Source: Holophagaceae bacterium (GTDB taxonomy: Bacteria > Acidobacteriota > Holophagae > Holophagales > Holophagaceae). Taken from it: a DNA stretch of 61,557 bases. The stretch spans positions 1 to 61,557 of the forward strand of contig WRHW01000008.1 in NCBI GenBank assembly GCA_009783055.1. Direction: 5' to 3'. The number at the start of each line of letters is the position of its first letter. The first letter of the stretch is position 1. This document shows positions 34,043-43,874 of the stretch, one piece after another. The notes beneath the pieces are model-generated. The model was not told the origin of the DNA and did no database searches. It saw only the letters and a list, made by a program, of their open reading frames with translations. A program made the translations under genes and the position numbers.

Positions 34043-34432
34043 GTGCCAACCATCAATCAGTTAATTCGCCAAGGGCGAAAGACTTTTACAAACAAAACCA
34101 AAAGCCCTGCGCTTGATGCCTGCCCCCAAAAACGTGGGGTTTGTACCCGTGTGTTTACTACAACGCCAAAGAAGCCAAACTCGGCACTTCGCAAGGTGGC
34201 TCGTGTTCGTCTTACTAATGGGATTGAGTGCACTACCTACATTCCTGGTGTCGGCCACAATCTACAAGAACACAGTATTGTGCTGATAAGGGGGGGGCGT
34301 GTCAAGGATTTACCGGGTGTGCGCTACCACGTTGTGAGAGGCTCGCTTGACGCTACGGGTGTGACTAACCGCAATCAATCTAGATCAAAATATGGAGCCA
34401 AACGGCCAAAAGCCGGTGCGGTTAAGAAGTAA
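34043..34432 (+). CDS. rpsL: 30S ribosomal protein S12
   Basis: A 129-residue S12 at the decoding centre. Signatures are [12 protein letters not shown] at the start, [19 protein letters not shown] with the streptomycin-sensitive Lys, [10 protein letters not shown], and [14 protein letters not shown]. Start is GTG 34043, five bases after AGGAGG (34032-34037); any in-frame start further upstream would add a long non-homologous extension across the leader. A run of eight G (34290-34297) encodes Arg-Gly-Gly in frame. It heads the str operon, with rpsG 14 bases downstream. Confidence 0.97.
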   Translation: MPTINQLIRQGRKTFTNKTKSPALDACPQKRGVCTRVFTTTPKKPNSALRKVARVRLTNGIECTTYIPGVGHNLQEHSIVLIRGGRVKDLPGVRYHVVRGSLDATGVTNRNQSRSKYGAKRPKAGAVKK

Positions 34433-34446
34433 GGGGAGATAAAAAA

Positions 34447-34917
34447 ATGTCACGCAGATCTACACCTCCAAAACGAGAAATTCTTCCCGATCCTGTCTAT
34501 AACAGCATTGTTATTACAAAATTTGTCAATGTGTTGATGGAGAGAGGAAAAAAATCAACAGCCGAACAGATTCTTTATGGTGCACTCGATATTGTTGCCA
34601 AAAAGACTGGAGAGCCTCCCATTGAAGTTTTTGAAAAGGCACTAAACAACATCAAGCCCACGGTTGAGGTTAAGAGTCGCCGTGTTGGTGGTTCTACCTA
34701 TCAAGTTCCTATTGAAGTTCCGCAAAATCGTCGCCAATCACTGGCTATGCGTTGGCTAAAGACTTATTCGTCTTCCAGGGGCGAGCGCACGATGCGGGAC
34801 AAATTGGCTGGCGAAATATTGGATGCTCTCAATTTCCGCGGTGCATCGATCAAAAAGAAGGACGATGTCCACAAGATGGCCGAGGCCAATAAGGCGTTTG
34901 CCCACTATCGCTGGTAA
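34447..34917 (+). CDS. rpsG: 30S ribosomal protein S7
   Basis: A 156-residue primary 16S rRNA-binding protein that nucleates the head of the small subunit. Signatures are [36 protein letters not shown], and the conserved [14 protein letters not shown] followed by MRWLKTYS. In other bacteria S7 is the translational repressor of the str operon. ATG 34447 follows GGGGAG. Length is the usual 156. It lies between rpsL and fusA, as in most bacteria. Confidence 0.97.
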   Translation: MSRRSTPPKREILPDPVYNSIVITKFVNVLMERGKKSTAEQILYGALDIVAKKTGEPPIEVFEKALNNIKPTVEVKSRRVGGSTYQVPIEVPQNRRQSLAMRWLKTYSSSRGERTMRDKLAGEILDALNFRGASIKKKDDVHKMAEANKAFAHYRW

Positions 34918-34935
34918 TCAATAATCTTTTTTTCG

Positions 34936-34960
34936 TGGGGCCGGTATGTTATCGGCCCCA
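34936..34960 (+). promoter_or_regulatory. Hairpin between rpsG and fusA
   Basis: Arms TGGGGCCG (34936-34943) and CGGCCCCA (34953-34960) form an 8-bp GC-rich stem with a 9-base loop, followed by TGTTTGTGTTT. It may attenuate or stabilise the transcript ahead of fusA. Confidence 0.5.
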
Positions 34961-35012
34961 TGTTTGTGTTTGGAATTTATTAGACAGGTTTTGTTTGCAA
35001 GAAGGAGTTTTT

Positions 35013-37118
35013 GTGGCTCGGCTCACTCCGCTAGAACGCTACCGCAATATTGGAATCATGGCACACATAGATGCCGGAAAAACTACGACTACAGAGCGAA
35101 TTTTATTTTATACAGGGAAAATACACCGAGTTGGCGAAGTACATGATGGTGCGGCAACCACTGACTGGATGGAGCAAGAGCAGGAGAGGGGTATTACAAT
35201 CACTTCGGCGGCTATTACGGCTTTTTGGACACCCCAAGCCGGTTTTTTTAAGACCACTGAACATCAAATCAATGTAATAGATACTCCCGGCCATGTAGAT
35301 TTTACGGCTGAAGTTGAACGCTCTCTCCGAGTTTTGGATGGGGCTGTTGCTGTTTTTTGTGCAGTGGGTGGCGTGCAACCCCAGTCTGAAACTGTTTGGC
35401 GACAGGCAAATAAGTATGGTGTGCCACGCCTTGCCTTTGTAAATAAGATGGATCGCATTGGGGCAGATTTTTTTAACGTCATTAATATGATGGAAACTCG
35501 CCTTGGGGCAAAGCCTCTACCAATTCAAATTCCTATTGGTGCTGAAGATACTTTTCAGGGTGTGGTTGATTTAATTAGCATGAAGGCACTTTTCTTTGAT
35601 TCTGATGATGGTGGCTTAAATGTTAGATATGACGACATTCCCGTTGATCTCAAGGAAGTAGCAGAGAAATACCGCGAAAAATTGGTTGAGGCTGTTGCCG
35701 ATTTGGATGAGACCCTCATGGACAAATATCTGGGTGGCAGTGCTCTCACTGAAGAAGAGATTTTTGCTGGCCTCCGTAAGGGCTGTGTCGAACTTGCTTT
35801 TACGCCAGTTTGTTGCGGTAGTTCGTTCAAAAACAAAGGGGTTCAGCCTCTATTGGACGCGGTCGTAAACTATTTACCAAGCCCAATAGATATACCTGCT
35901 ATTGAGGGGGTCGATACGAAGGGTACTCCGGCAGTCCGCAAGGCTGATGATTTGGAACCATTTAGTGCCCTTGTCTTCAAAATCATGGCAGACCCTTTTG
36001 TTGGCACGCTATGTTTTATTAGGGTATATTCTGGTGTTTTAAAATCTGGCTCCAGTATTTTTAATGTAAATAAGGGACGGAAAGAACGCATCGGGCGGTT
36101 GTTGCAGATGCATGCCAATAAGCGAGAGGAAATTGAAGAAGTACGAACAGGTGATATTGCGGCGGTTGTTGGCTTCAAAGATGCCCTCACGGGGCAGACG
36201 ATTTGTGATGAGGCTGAGCCGGTTATTCTCGAATCAATGGTGTTTCCTGACCCTGTGATTCAGGTGGCCATCGAACCCAAAACAAAGCCAGACCAAGAAA
36301 AAATGTCCTTGGCACTCTCCCGCTTGGCCCAGGAAGATCCAACGTTTAAGGTGCATACCGATCAAGAGACTGGCCAAGTAATTATTTCGGGAATGGGTGA
36401 ACTGCATCTCGAAATCATCGTGGATAGGATGCTTAGGGAGTTTAAGGTCGAGGCAAATATTGGCAAACCGCAGGTTGCTTATCGCGAAACCATTAAACAT
36501 CGTGTGGAGGCCGAAGGCAAGTTTGTCAGACAATCTGGAGGACGCGGCCAGTATGGCCATGTCAAGTTGGTTGTTGAGCCTTTGGAATCTGATAAGGGTT
36601 ATGAGTTTGTAAATGAAATAGTTGGTGGGGTGGTTCCGAAGGAATACATCAAACCGGTTGACCAAGGTATTCAGGAGGCAATGACCTCTGGCGTTTTGGC
36701 TGGCTTCCCAGTTGTTGCCGTCAAAGTTACTTTGGTTGATGGTTCGTACCATGAAGTTGACTCAAGTGAATTGGCATTCAAAATTGCCGGTTCAATGGGA
36801 TTCAAATCTGCTTGTGAAAAGGCATCTCCCACGCTTCTTGAACCGGTAATGGCGGTAGAAGTTGAAATTCCTGAAGAATACATGGGGGATGTCATCGGCA
36901 ATTTGAATAGTCGCAGGGGGCGAATAGAAAATATGGAGGATAGGGCAGGCGCTAGGGTTGTTACATCCAAAGTGCCTCTCGCTGAAATGTTTGCCTATGC
37001 AACTACACTGCGGAGCATGACTCAGGGGCGTGGCACATATACCATGCAGTTCAGCCACTATGAAGAGGCTCCAAAAAGTATTTCGGAAGAAATTGTGGCA
37101 AAAGTCAGGGGACGATAA
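35013..37118 (+). CDS. fusA: Elongation factor G
   Basis: GTPase that drives ribosomal translocation and, with recycling factor, ribosome splitting. 701 residues with all five domains. GTPase motifs are AHIDAGKTT (17-25), RGITI switch I, DTPGHVDF, and NKMDR. Domain IV carries [13 protein letters not shown] and domain V ends [19 protein letters not shown]. Start is GTG 35013, five bases after AAGGAG; upstream in-frame codons read through the hairpin. No tuf gene follows, unlike the typical rpsL-rpsG-fusA-tuf order. Confidence 0.97.
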   Translation: MARLTPLERYRNIGIMAHIDAGKTTTTERILFYTGKIHRVGEVHDGAATTDWMEQEQERGITITSAAITAFWTPQAGFFKTTEHQINVIDTPGHVDFTAEVERSLRVLDGAVAVFCAVGGVQPQSETVWRQANKYGVPRLAFVNKMDRIGADFFNVINMMETRLGAKPLPIQIPIGAEDTFQGVVDLISMKALFFDSDDGGLNVRYDDIPVDLKEVAEKYREKLVEAVADLDETLMDKYLGGSALTEEEIFAGLRKGCVELAFTPVCCGSSFKNKGVQPLLDAVVNYLPSPIDIPAIEGVDTKGTPAVRKADDLEPFSALVFKIMADPFVGTLCFIRVYSGVLKSGSSIFNVNKGRKERIGRLLQMHANKREEIEEVRTGDIAAVVGFKDALTGQTICDEAEPVILESMVFPDPVIQVAIEPKTKPDQEKMSLALSRLAQEDPTFKVHTDQETGQVIISGMGELHLEIIVDRMLREFKVEANIGKPQVAYRETIKHRVEAEGKFVRQSGGRGQYGHVKLVVEPLESDKGYEFVNEIVGGVVPKEYIKPVDQGIQEAMTSGVLAGFPVVAVKVTLVDGSYHEVDSSELAFKIAGSMGFKSACEKASPTLLEPVMAVEVEIPEEYMGDVIGNLNSRRGRIENMEDRAGARVVTSKVPLAEMFAYATTLRSMTQGRGTYTMQFSHYEEAPKSISEEIVAKVRGR

Positions 37119-37242
37119 AAATAATTATTGCTTTTTTATTAAATTTTGTTATTCTGTATAGTCTGTTCCAATTTCGGAACTGCTTAACATGGGCACAATG
37201 GCCCCACGTCTATGGACGCTATGACGTCCCAATGGAGTGAAG

Positions 37243-37569
37243 ATGAAAGACAACATTCGCATTCGACTACGTGCTTTTGATCATCGTTTGCTAGATCAAT
37301 CGACACGTGAGATCGTCGAGACGGCAAAGCGTACGGGTGCCCAAGTTGCTGGACCGATACCTCTTCCAACGAGGCTAAGCAAATATACCGTCAATCGTTC
37401 TCCCCATGTTGATAAAAAGTCTAGGGATCAGTTTGAAATTCGTACCCATAAGAGGCTTTTAGACATTCTCAACCCCACGCAGAATACTGTGGACACACTG
37501 ATGCGCTTGGATTTACCGGCTGGCGTTGATGTGGAAATCAAAGTGTTTAGCCGCCAAGGCAATCGGTGA
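37243..37569 (+). CDS. rpsJ: 30S ribosomal protein S10
   Basis: A 108-residue S10, also the NusE partner of NusB in antitermination. Signatures are [43 protein letters not shown], and [15 protein letters not shown] 37243 follows GGAG; GTG 37237 overlaps that site. It is about five residues longer than usual at the C-terminus. It heads the S10 operon after a 124-base spacer that contains small hairpins (GTTCC/GGAAC; ACGTC/GACGT) but no convincing promoter. Confidence 0.97.
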   Translation: MKDNIRIRLRAFDHRLLDQSTREIVETAKRTGAQVAGPIPLPTRLSKYTVNRSPHVDKKSRDQFEIRTHKRLLDILNPTQNTVDTLMRLDLPAGVDVEIKVFSRQGNR

Positions 37570-37586
37570 GATGGGAGTAGGTGACT

Positions 37587-38213
37587 ATGGCTAACGGAAT
37601 TATTGGCAAGAAGCTGGGGATGACCCAGATTTTTAATGAAAAAGGGCAGATCGTACCGGTTACGGTTATCCAGGCAGGTCCATGCGTAGTTGTTCAGCGC
37701 AAAACTGCTAATAAGGATGGCTATGATGCGATTCAAATTGGGTTTATTGATGCTCCCGCTGGAAAGCGTGCTTCTAAACCAGAGAAGGGTCACTGTGAAA
37801 AGCACGGCGTGGCTCCGGTAAGGGTTTTGAGGGAACTGCGTATAGAAGCTGAAAGCCCTCTAAAGGAAGGCGATAGCGTTTTGGTTGACGCTTTTCAAGA
37901 AAAGGTAAAAGTAAATGTCACTGGCATCAGCAAAGGTAAGGGGTTTGCTGGTGTTATCAAACGACACCATTTTGCTGGTGGTCGAGCATCTCATGGTTCT
38001 ATGTTCCATCGCGCTCCGGGTTCTATTGGTGGCTCTTCAGACCCAAGTCGAGTTTATCCTGGAATTAGAATGGCAGGTCACATGGGGTCTGAACAAGTGA
38101 CGGTACGCAACTTGGAAGTTGCTAAGGTTGATGCTGAAAACAACTTGCTATTAGTCAAGGGTGCTGTTCCCGGTCCGAAGGGTGGCTTTGTTGTGATTCG
38201 GCAGGAGGCATAA
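37587..38213 (+). CDS. rplC: 50S ribosomal protein L3
   Basis: A 208-residue protein near the peptidyl-transferase centre and an early assembly nucleator. Signatures are [14 protein letters not shown], the central [18 protein letters not shown] loop that reaches toward the A-site, [15 protein letters not shown] and [15 protein letters not shown] 37587 is the normal start (MANGIIGKK); GTG 37581 adds two residues. Follows rpsJ by 17 bases, and rplD starts one base after its stop, consistent with S10-operon co-translation. Confidence 0.97.
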   Translation: MANGIIGKKLGMTQIFNEKGQIVPVTVIQAGPCVVVQRKTANKDGYDAIQIGFIDAPAGKRASKPEKGHCEKHGVAPVRVLRELRIEAESPLKEGDSVLVDAFQEKVKVNVTGISKGKGFAGVIKRHHFAGGRASHGSMFHRAPGSIGGSSDPSRVYPGIRMAGHMGSEQVTVRNLEVAKVDAENNLLLVKGAVPGPKGGFVVIRQEA

Positions 38214-38214
38214 G

Positions 38215-38850
38215 ATGGCGATCTTTAAGCAACCAGTTGTAAACTTTGAAAATGCCGAAATAGGTACTGTTGATTTATTGCCAGAAATTTTTAAGATAGA
38301 AGAAATCAATAAGCACCTTATTTGGGAGGCTGTTCGTCACTATTTGGCTAAGAGGCGACAGGGTACTGCGAAGACTAAGGATAAATCCGAAGTAAGTGGC
38401 TCAGGGCGCAAACTTTGGAAACAAAAGGGTACTGGACGTGCTCGAATAGGCTCTATTCGTAGCATTATATGGAGGGGCGGCGGTATCGCTCATGGTCCAA
38501 ACCCGCGATCTTATGATTACGCATTTCCGAAGCGCGCGCGTCGCGCCGCGGTAAGACATGCACTTTCGGTAAAGTTGGCCGCAGGTCAGCTCATGGTGAT
38601 CGAGAGTTGGAATGTTGCCAGCCACAAGACAAAGGCCATGATTGCAACCCTTGGAAAGTTAGGGGTGAAAGGCACTGCGCTGTTAGTTGGCACTGAGATT
38701 TCTGAAAATGCTACTAGGGCCTCTAACAACAATCCGAAGCTAGGCACGGCCAGTAGCACAGGTGTCAATGTATATGACCTGATTAAGTATGAGCAGATTA
38801 TATTTTCAAAAGATGCAATCTTGGCTCTGCAGGAAGTGGTGAAGCCATGA
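38215..38850 (+). CDS. rplD: 50S ribosomal protein L4
   Basis: A 211-residue protein lining the exit tunnel. Signatures are RRQGTAKTKDKSEVSGSGRKLWKQKGTGRARIGS (read in pieces: KTKDKSEVSGSGRK, KQKGTGRARIGS), which is the long extended loop, and ARRAAVRHALSVKLA. L4 represses the S10 operon in gammaproteobacteria; whether it does so here is unknown. Four-base overlap with rplW (ATGA) indicates translational coupling. Length is normal. Confidence 0.96.
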   Translation: MAIFKQPVVNFENAEIGTVDLLPEIFKIEEINKHLIWEAVRHYLAKRRQGTAKTKDKSEVSGSGRKLWKQKGTGRARIGSIRSIIWRGGGIAHGPNPRSYDYAFPKRARRAAVRHALSVKLAAGQLMVIESWNVASHKTKAMIATLGKLGVKGTALLVGTEISENATRASNNNPKLGTASSTGVNVYDLIKYEQIIFSKDAILALQEVVKP

Positions 38851-39125
38851 CAAAGATTTTTGAAGTAATTCGCAAGCCACTTCTGACTGAAAAGGGTCAG
38901 GTTTTGCGGGAAAACAATATTCAGGTGTTTGAGGTTGCAACATGGGCTTCTAAGCACCAAATTAAGGAAGCCGCCGAGCTATTGCTACAAGCTAAGGTGG
39001 TTTCTATTCGTACTGTCCGCATTCCAGCAAAGACCAAGCGTTTAGGGCGCTGGGTCGGCAAAACTAGTGCGGGCAAAAAGGCTTATATCGAATTGGCCGA
39101 AGGCTCTACTCCAAGCCATGAGTAA
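38847..39125 (+). CDS. rplW: 50S ribosomal protein L23
   Basis: A 92-residue protein at the tunnel exit that forms the docking site for trigger factor and SRP. Signatures are VIRKPLLTEKG, FEVATWASKHQIKEAAELL, and RLGRWVGKTSAGKKAYIEL. ATG 38847 overlaps the rplD stop. It is followed by a 71-base spacer with a 7-bp hairpin and CTTTT, unlike the close packing elsewhere in the operon. Confidence 0.96.
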   Translation: MTKIFEVIRKPLLTEKGQVLRENNIQVFEVATWASKHQIKEAAELLLQAKVVSIRTVRIPAKTKRLGRWVGKTSAGKKAYIELAEGSTPSHE

Positions 39126-39141
39126 GCTGTGTTTTTAACTT

Positions 39142-39178
39142 GTGAGCGGACAAGGCCTTGCCACTATCGCTCACCTTT
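39142..39178 (+). promoter_or_regulatory. Hairpin before rplB (attenuator-like)
   Basis: GTGAGCG (39142-39148) pairs with CGCTCAC (39168-39174), followed by CTTTT; the 19-base loop holds the palindrome AAGGCCTT. It sits in the only sizeable gap between rplW and rplB. Possible partial terminator or protein-binding site. Confidence 0.45.
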
Positions 39179-39196
39179 TGAGGCAAGAGGAATCAC

Positions 39197-40018
39197 ATGA
39201 GCATCAAACTGCTCAACCCCACGACCCCCGGTCAGAGGGGCATGTCAAAGCAGGGTTTTGAAGAAATTACTACATCCCAACCCGAGCGTTCGCTGATCAA
39301 AAAACTTAACCGCACAGGGGGACGCTCTAATACTGGTCGTATCACTTGTCGCCACATGGGCGGTGGACACAAGCGAAAATATCGTGTTATCGATTTTAGG
39401 AGAGATAAAGAAGATATCCCTGCTAAGGTTGCCTCTATCGAATACGATCCAAATCGCTCTGCCCGTATTGCACTTCTTGTTTTTTCGGATGGAGAAAAGC
39501 GCTACATCTTGGCTCCAGACGGCCTCGAAGTTGGACGGGTTGTAGTTTCTGGAAAAAAAGCTGATATCCTGGTTGGAAATTCATTGCCTTTGAAAAATAT
39601 TCCCTTGGGCACGATGTTGCACAATATTGAATTGAAGCCTGGCAAGGGCGGGCAAATAGCTCGGTCTGCCGGCACTTTTGCCCAGTTACTTGCAAAAGAT
39701 GGCGATTATGCTCAAATTCGTATGCCTTCTGGAGAAATACGCAAAATTCATCTGGAGTGTTCGGCCACTATCGGCCAGGTTGGAAACCTGCAACATGAAA
39801 ATGTTTCGCTTGGAAAAGCTGGTCGAAAGATTTGGCTTGGCATTCGCCCCACTGTCCGCGGCGTAGCTATGAACCCGATTGATCACCCACACGGAGGTGG
39901 CGAAGGTCGCACTTCTGGTGGTCGCCACCCTGTTTCGCCTTGGGGACAGCCAACTCGTGGATATAAGACTCGGAAGAATAAACGAACTGGAAAGTTCATT
40001 GTTAAGCGGATTAACTAG
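39197..40018 (+). CDS. rplB: 50S ribosomal protein L2
   Basis: A 273-residue primary rRNA-binding protein needed for subunit association and peptidyl transfer. Signatures are [31 protein letters not shown], and the C-terminal [18 protein letters not shown] with the conserved functional His, then [16 protein letters not shown]. Start ATG 39197 follows AAGAGG. Length is normal. rpsS follows after 11 bases. Confidence 0.98.
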   Translation: MSIKLLNPTTPGQRGMSKQGFEEITTSQPERSLIKKLNRTGGRSNTGRITCRHMGGGHKRKYRVIDFRRDKEDIPAKVASIEYDPNRSARIALLVFSDGEKRYILAPDGLEVGRVVVSGKKADILVGNSLPLKNIPLGTMLHNIELKPGKGGQIARSAGTFAQLLAKDGDYAQIRMPSGEIRKIHLECSATIGQVGNLQHENVSLGKAGRKIWLGIRPTVRGVAMNPIDHPHGGGEGRTSGGRHPVSPWGQPTRGYKTRKNKRTGKFIVKRIN

Positions 40019-40029
40019 GAAGGGATTGT

Positions 40030-40317
40030 ATGGCACGTTCGTTAAAAAAAGGCCCATTCATTGATGACCATTTAATGAAAAAGGTGGATTCTGCAGTTGC
40101 TTCGATGGATAAGCGAGTAATCAAAACTTGGTCTCGTCGCTCCACAATCATCCCTCAGATGATTGGTCTGACGATAGCTGTCCACAATGGAAATAAATTC
40201 ATACCTGTTTATATCACTGACAACATGGTTGGGCATAAGTTAGGAGAGTTCTCCATCACGCGTTCTTTCCGTGGCCATGCCGGGAGCAAAACTGATAACA
40301 AGGCAAAGGGGAAGTGA
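40030..40317 (+). CDS. rpsS: 30S ribosomal protein S19
   Basis: A 95-residue head protein of the 30S subunit that contacts S13 and the A-site finger. Signatures are [55 protein letters not shown] 40030 is preceded by AGGAAGGG. It is placed between rplB and rplV as in nearly all bacteria, and its stop lies two bases before the chosen rplV start. Confidence 0.97.
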   Translation: MARSLKKGPFIDDHLMKKVDSAVASMDKRVIKTWSRRSTIIPQMIGLTIAVHNGNKFIPVYITDNMVGHKLGEFSITRSFRGHAGSKTDNKAKGK

Positions 40318-40319
40318 TT

Positions 40320-40667
40320 ATGTCAAATGTCGTTTCTACTGCCACCATCCGTCATCTGCGCGGTTCTGCACAAAAAGCACGTTTGGTAATTGACTTGATT
40401 CGCGGAAAGCGTGTCGATGAAGCTCAATGGATTTTATCTTCGACAAAGAAATATGCCGCCGCTCATGTAAAAAAATTGCTCGATTCTGTGGTTGCAAACG
40501 CTATTGACTTGAATCCAGAAATCAATCCTGACCAACTTGTTGTGCATACAGCTTTTGTTGATGAGGGGTTTCGCATGAAGAGAGTGCGTCCTGCACCCCA
40601 AGGCCGAGCCCACAGGATTCAAAAAAGTACATGCCATATCACAATGAAGCTTGGATTGGAGGGATAA
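40320..40667 (+). CDS. rplV: 50S ribosomal protein L22
   Basis: A 115-residue protein whose beta-hairpin lines the exit tunnel and is a known macrolide-resistance site. Signatures are IRHLRGSAQKARLVIDLIRGK, SVVANAIDLN and MKRVRPAPQGRAHRIQKSTCHI at the hairpin. I chose ATG 40320 (MSNVVSTATIRH) after GGGGAAG; GTG 40314 would overlap the rpsS stop and add two residues. The stop is four bases before rpsC. Confidence 0.96.
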   Translation: MSNVVSTATIRHLRGSAQKARLVIDLIRGKRVDEAQWILSSTKKYAAAHVKKLLDSVVANAIDLNPEINPDQLVVHTAFVDEGFRMKRVRPAPQGRAHRIQKSTCHITMKLGLEG

Positions 40668-40671
40668 TTAA

Positions 40672-41319
40672 ATGGGTCAAAAGGTACATCCCTATGGCTT
40701 TCGGGTAGTCCACACAAAGGCTTGGCACAGTAAGTGGTACAGCAAGCGCGAGTACGCCGCATTGTTACATGAAGATTTGAAACTGCGCAAGACTCTTAAG
40801 GCCCAACTGCATGGTCTTAATGCCATGATCTCTAAGATCGACATTGAACGCGCCGCCGACAAGGTGACCGTTCGCATTTTTACAGCTCGCCCCGGCATCG
40901 TCATTGGACGCAAGGGAGCCGAGATTGATAAATTGCGTGAAGAATTGCAAAAGAAATTAAATCGACCAGTGGCAGTTGACATCCAGGAAATTAAAAAGCC
41001 GGAGATCGATGCTCAGTTGGTTGCAGAGAGCGTGGCTCAACAACTTGAGAGACGAATTGCATTCCGCCGCGCCCTGCGCAAGGCTGAGGAAGCCGCTATG
41101 CGTTTTGGAGCCAAGGGATTCAAAATTAAGATTTCTGGGCGACTGAATGGGGCCGAAATTGCCAGAACTGAAGACTACCTTTCTGGCCAAATGCCTCTCC
41201 AAACCATTCGTACCAACATTGATTATGGCTTCGCTGAAGCTCTTACCACATACGGCATTATTGGCGTTAAGGTCTGGGTAAATATTGGCGATGCGGCTCC
41301 AGAAACTGTAAAACGCTGA
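40672..41319 (+). CDS. rpsC: 30S ribosomal protein S3
   Basis: A 215-residue protein at the mRNA entry channel. Signatures are [21 protein letters not shown], the KH domain with [17 protein letters not shown], and the C-terminal [22 protein letters not shown] split across [19 protein letters not shown]. Slightly shorter than the Escherichia coli protein because the basic C-terminal tail is brief. Ends [13 protein letters not shown]. Closely spaced between rplV and rplP. Confidence 0.97.
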   Translation: MGQKVHPYGFRVVHTKAWHSKWYSKREYAALLHEDLKLRKTLKAQLHGLNAMISKIDIERAADKVTVRIFTARPGIVIGRKGAEIDKLREELQKKLNRPVAVDIQEIKKPEIDAQLVAESVAQQLERRIAFRRALRKAEEAAMRFGAKGFKIKISGRLNGAEIARTEDYLSGQMPLQTIRTNIDYGFAEALTTYGIIGVKVWVNIGDAAPETVKR

Positions 41320-41328
41320 GGCAACATC

Positions 41329-41748
41329 ATGCTACAACCTAACAAAGTAAAACATCGAAAAATGCAAAAGGGTCGCGTCCGTGGCATCGCCACTCGCGGG
41401 AATGAATTGTCATTCGGCGATTTTGGCCTCAAGGCTTTGGAGCATGGCTGGCTGACTAATAGGCAGATAGAAGCGGCTCGTATTGCGATGACTCGCCACA
41501 TAAAGCGCGGTGGCCGAATCTGGATTAGAGTTTTTCCAGATAAACCTACTACTAGCAAGCCCGCAGAAACTCGTATGGGATCCGGCAAGGGTGCTCCTGA
41601 TGGCTGGGTTGCTGTCATTCGCCCAGGCAAGATGCTTTTTGAGATGGAAGGCGTGGATGAAACAATTGCCCGTGAGGCTCTTCGGTTAGCCCAGATGAAG
41701 CTCAGCGTGGCCTCAGAATTTGTTTCGCGCACTCCTCCGGAGGAATAG
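41329..41748 (+). CDS. rplP: 50S ribosomal protein L16
   Basis: A 139-residue late-assembly protein that helps position A-site tRNA. Signatures are [51 protein letters not shown] and the conserved [22 protein letters not shown] (variant [17 protein letters not shown]). ATG 41329 follows a GAGG (41318-41321). The three bases before rpmC show tight operon packing. Confidence 0.97.
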   Translation: MLQPNKVKHRKMQKGRVRGIATRGNELSFGDFGLKALEHGWLTNRQIEAARIAMTRHIKRGGRIWIRVFPDKPTTSKPAETRMGSGKGAPDGWVAVIRPGKMLFEMEGVDETIAREALRLAQMKLSVASEFVSRTPPEE

Positions 41749-41751
41749 ATA

Positions 41752-41955
41752 ATGGCAAAGAAAACAACCTATAACGATATTTTGGCCAAGAGCCATGAGG
41801 AGCTGAGTCAGCTCGAAGTCGAGTTGGCCGCAAAACGTTTTTCACTTCGGGTCCAGCACGCTGTTGGTCAGTTGGAAAACACCGCTGATATTAGGAAAAC
41901 TAGGCGAGAGTTGGCCAGGGTAAAAATGGCAATCAGAAACAAGATTGAGCAGTGA
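41752..41955 (+). CDS. rpmC: 50S ribosomal protein L29
   Basis: A 67-residue helical protein next to L23 at the tunnel exit. Recognised by position between rplP and rpsQ and by LAKSHEELSQLEVELAAKRF, LRVQHAVGQLENTADIRKTR and the C-terminal ARVKMAIRNK. ATG 41752 follows CCGGAGGA in the end of rplP. Length is typical. Confidence 0.94.
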   Translation: MAKKTTYNDILAKSHEELSQLEVELAAKRFSLRVQHAVGQLENTADIRKTRRELARVKMAIRNKIEQ

Positions 41956-41964
41956 GGAACTGAG

Positions 41965-42222
41965 ATGAGTCAGGAAAACAGATTAACTCGAAGTGGCGTT
42001 GTGGTTTCTAACAAGGCTGACAAGACGGTTGTTGTTCGTGTGGAGCGAAAATTTCAACACCCGCTCTACAGCCGTACTGTCAAGTCCACAAAAAAATATA
42101 TGGCTCATGATGAAGAAAACGCATGTCAAATTGGCGATGTGGTCAGGATCGCTGAATCCCGCCCATTGTCCAAAAGAAAGCACTGGAGGGTCATTGACAT
42201 CGTCCAGAAGTCTGGCGAATAA
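41965..42222 (+). CDS. rpsQ: 30S ribosomal protein S17
   Basis: An 85-residue primary 16S rRNA-binding OB-fold protein. Signatures are [39 protein letters not shown] and the motif [23 protein letters not shown] 41965 follows GAGGAACTGAG. It closes the S10 operon block; rplN begins 12 bases later, so S10 and spc genes are probably transcribed together. Confidence 0.96.
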   Translation: MSQENRLTRSGVVVSNKADKTVVVRVERKFQHPLYSRTVKSTKKYMAHDEENACQIGDVVRIAESRPLSKRKHWRVIDIVQKSGE

Positions 42223-42234
42223 AGAGGTGAAAAA

Positions 42235-42603
42235 ATGATTCAGATGGGGTCGATGCTTACAGTTGCTGACAATAGCGGTGCTAAAAAGATTTGTTGCATT
42301 CTGCCTTTGGGTGGTGGTGTTGGCAAAATTGCCCAGATTGGCGATGTTATCACTGCTTCTGTCAAAGAGGCCATTCCAGGTGGCACGGTAAAGAAAAAAG
42401 CCGTTGTGCAGGCTGTTATAGTTAGACAGCGAAAGGCTTTTCGCCGAAAAGATGGTTCCTATATTCGCTTTGATGAAAATGCGGCTGTCATCATCAAAAA
42501 GGATGGCGAACCTGTTGGTACACGCGTTTTTGGGCCTGTCGCCCGCGAATTGCGAGAGCGAAAATATATGAAAATAATATCTCTCGCTCCGGAGGTTCTG
42601 TAA
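42235..42603 (+). CDS. rplN: 50S ribosomal protein L14
   Basis: A 122-residue protein at the subunit interface, also the binding site of the silencing factor RsfS. Signatures are [19 protein letters not shown], the conserved [22 protein letters not shown], and [19 protein letters not shown] ending with [16 protein letters not shown]. Stop and rplX start overlap as TAATG. RBS is AAAGAGGTG. Confidence 0.97.
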   Translation: MIQMGSMLTVADNSGAKKICCILPLGGGVGKIAQIGDVITASVKEAIPGGTVKKKAVVQAVIVRQRKAFRRKDGSYIRFDENAAVIIKKDGEPVGTRVFGPVARELRERKYMKIISLAPEVL

Positions 42604-42878
42604 TGGAAAAGCTCAAAAAACTTAAACTGAAAAAAGGCGATGAGGTAATAGTTATCACGGGTAAAGACAAAGGTACGCGTGGGCAAATAACTCAAGTAAG
42701 CCCAGCTACATGCAAGGTGATAGTTTCCGGGGTAAATATCAAAAAAAAGGCCGTCAAGCCAAACCCTCAAACTGGGGAAGAGGGTGGATTGATTGCCAAA
42801 GAAGCTCCAATCCACGTCTCTAATGTCATGCTAATTGACCCGGCGACTCAAAAACCTACTCGAAAACGTCCTGAGTGA
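42603..42878 (+). CDS. rplX: 50S ribosomal protein L24
   Basis: A 91-residue KOW-domain protein that starts 50S assembly. Signatures are [21 protein letters not shown], the [17 protein letters not shown] segment, and [19 protein letters not shown]. It starts at ATG 42603 overlapping the rplN stop by one base. It is a little short at the C-terminus (ends RKRPE). An unusually long 196-base gap follows before rplE. Confidence 0.95.
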   Translation: MEKLKKLKLKKGDEVIVITGKDKGTRGQITQVSPATCKVIVSGVNIKKKAVKPNPQTGEEGGLIAKEAPIHVSNVMLIDPATQKPTRKRPE

Positions 42879-42901
42879 CCTGTTGATATGTATTCAAAAA
42901 A

Positions 42902-42930
42902 TTGTTGTAAAAATGTGGAATTGTGAGATA
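42902..42930 (+). promoter_or_regulatory. Possible internal promoter between rplX and rplE
   Basis: TTGTAA, about 16-17 bases, then GATACT around 42925-42930, each matching the consensus at four positions. It lies in the largest gap of the ribosomal cluster (42879-43074), whose remaining sequence shows only weak pairings (TTCGG/CCGAA types). Suggestive only. Confidence 0.3.
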
Positions 42931-43074
42931 CTGTAAGTTCGGCCTACGGTAACGTGGGCGAAAATGATTGACAATTGAGTTTGAGAAGAAACGGTTCGGT
43001 GTAGCCGAGTTCCAAGCCTTCTCGCTCTCCCGAACCCAGGGAATTTGGTTTTCCCCGGAAATGGAGGCAAAATA

Positions 43075-43665
43075 ATGGCAACCGCCAAATCAAGTGCCAA
43101 GACTGGCAAAAAAGCGGACGAGGCTGTCCCGCGAATCAAAACCCGATATCTGGATGAAGTCGTTCCAAAACTAACCAAAGAGTTTGGATATACCAGTGCT
43201 ATGCAGGTGCCACGACTTGAGAAGATTGTTATCAATATGGGCGTGGGCGATGCAATTCAAAATATCAAGATTTTGGATGGCGCAGTTGAGGAGTTGACTG
43301 CTATTTCTGGCCAAAAAGCTGTTATTAGAAAAGCTAAGAAGAGCGTTGCTCAGTTTAAGTTGCGCACGGGGATGCCGATAGCATGCATGGTGACGCTTCG
43401 GGGTTCGAGGATGTGGGAATTTTTTGACCGTCTCGTAACTCTTTCATTGCCCCGAGTGCGTGATTTTAGAGGTATTCCACCAAAATCTTTTGATGGTCGT
43501 GGTAATTACACATTGGGTTTGCGCGATCAGTTAGTCTTCCAAGAAATTGACTATTCTAAGGTCGAAAAAATCAAGGGTATGAATGTAACCTTTGTTACGT
43601 CTGCTCCCAACGATGCAGAAGCTCGCGCGCTTCTTGCACACTTAGGAATGCCGTTCCGTAAGTAA
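43075..43665 (+). CDS. rplE: 50S ribosomal protein L5
   Basis: A 196-residue 5S rRNA-binding protein of the central protuberance. Signatures are [53 protein letters not shown] and [19 protein letters not shown]. An N-terminal Lys/Ala-rich extension of about 20 residues precedes the usual start. ATG 43075 follows GGAGG; an upstream ATG at 43045 would add ten residues lying over that site. Separated from rplX by a gap that may hold a promoter. Confidence 0.97.
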   Translation: MATAKSSAKTGKKADEAVPRIKTRYLDEVVPKLTKEFGYTSAMQVPRLEKIVINMGVGDAIQNIKILDGAVEELTAISGQKAVIRKAKKSVAQFKLRTGMPIACMVTLRGSRMWEFFDRLVTLSLPRVRDFRGIPPKSFDGRGNYTLGLRDQLVFQEIDYSKVEKIKGMNVTFVTSAPNDAEARALLAHLGMPFRK

Positions 43666-43677
43666 TTAGGAGAATTC

Positions 43678-43863
43678 ATGGCGCGAAAAGCAAAAATTTA
43701 CAAAGATAGCCAGAAGCCCAAGTTTTCTGTTCGCCACCGAAACCGATGCCAGGTTTGTGGTCGACCTCGGGGCTATATGCGCAAGTTCCAGCTCTGTCGT
43801 CTTTGCTTCCGTAAACACGCACTCGCAGGCGAGTTGCCGGGTGTCCAAAAATCTAGCTGGTAA
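43678..43863 (+). CDS. rpsN: 30S ribosomal protein S14, zinc-binding short form
   Basis: A 61-residue S14 of the zinc (type Z) form: four cysteines C24, C27, C40 and C43 in CQVCGRP and CRLC. It ends GVQKSSW, the conserved S14 C-terminus. The short form belongs to the ancestral C+ class; the longer zinc-free form is induced under zinc limitation in some bacteria, and no such copy is visible here. It sits between rplE and rpsH as in the spc operon. Confidence 0.97.
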   Translation: MARKAKIYKDSQKPKFSVRHRNRCQVCGRPRGYMRKFQLCRLCFRKHALAGELPGVQKSSW

Positions 43864-43874
43864 GCGAGGCTCTT

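Noticed and set aside
34290-34297. Phase-variable G-tract in rpsL (and seven G in rplT near 7374)
   Set aside because: Both genes are essential ribosomal proteins and encode conserved Gly residues; switching would be lethal.
34935-35012. N-terminal extension of EF-G through the rpsG-fusA hairpin
   Set aside because: EF-G starts at GTG 35013 with AAGGAG and the conserved [14 protein letters not shown]; upstream residues are read through a hairpin.
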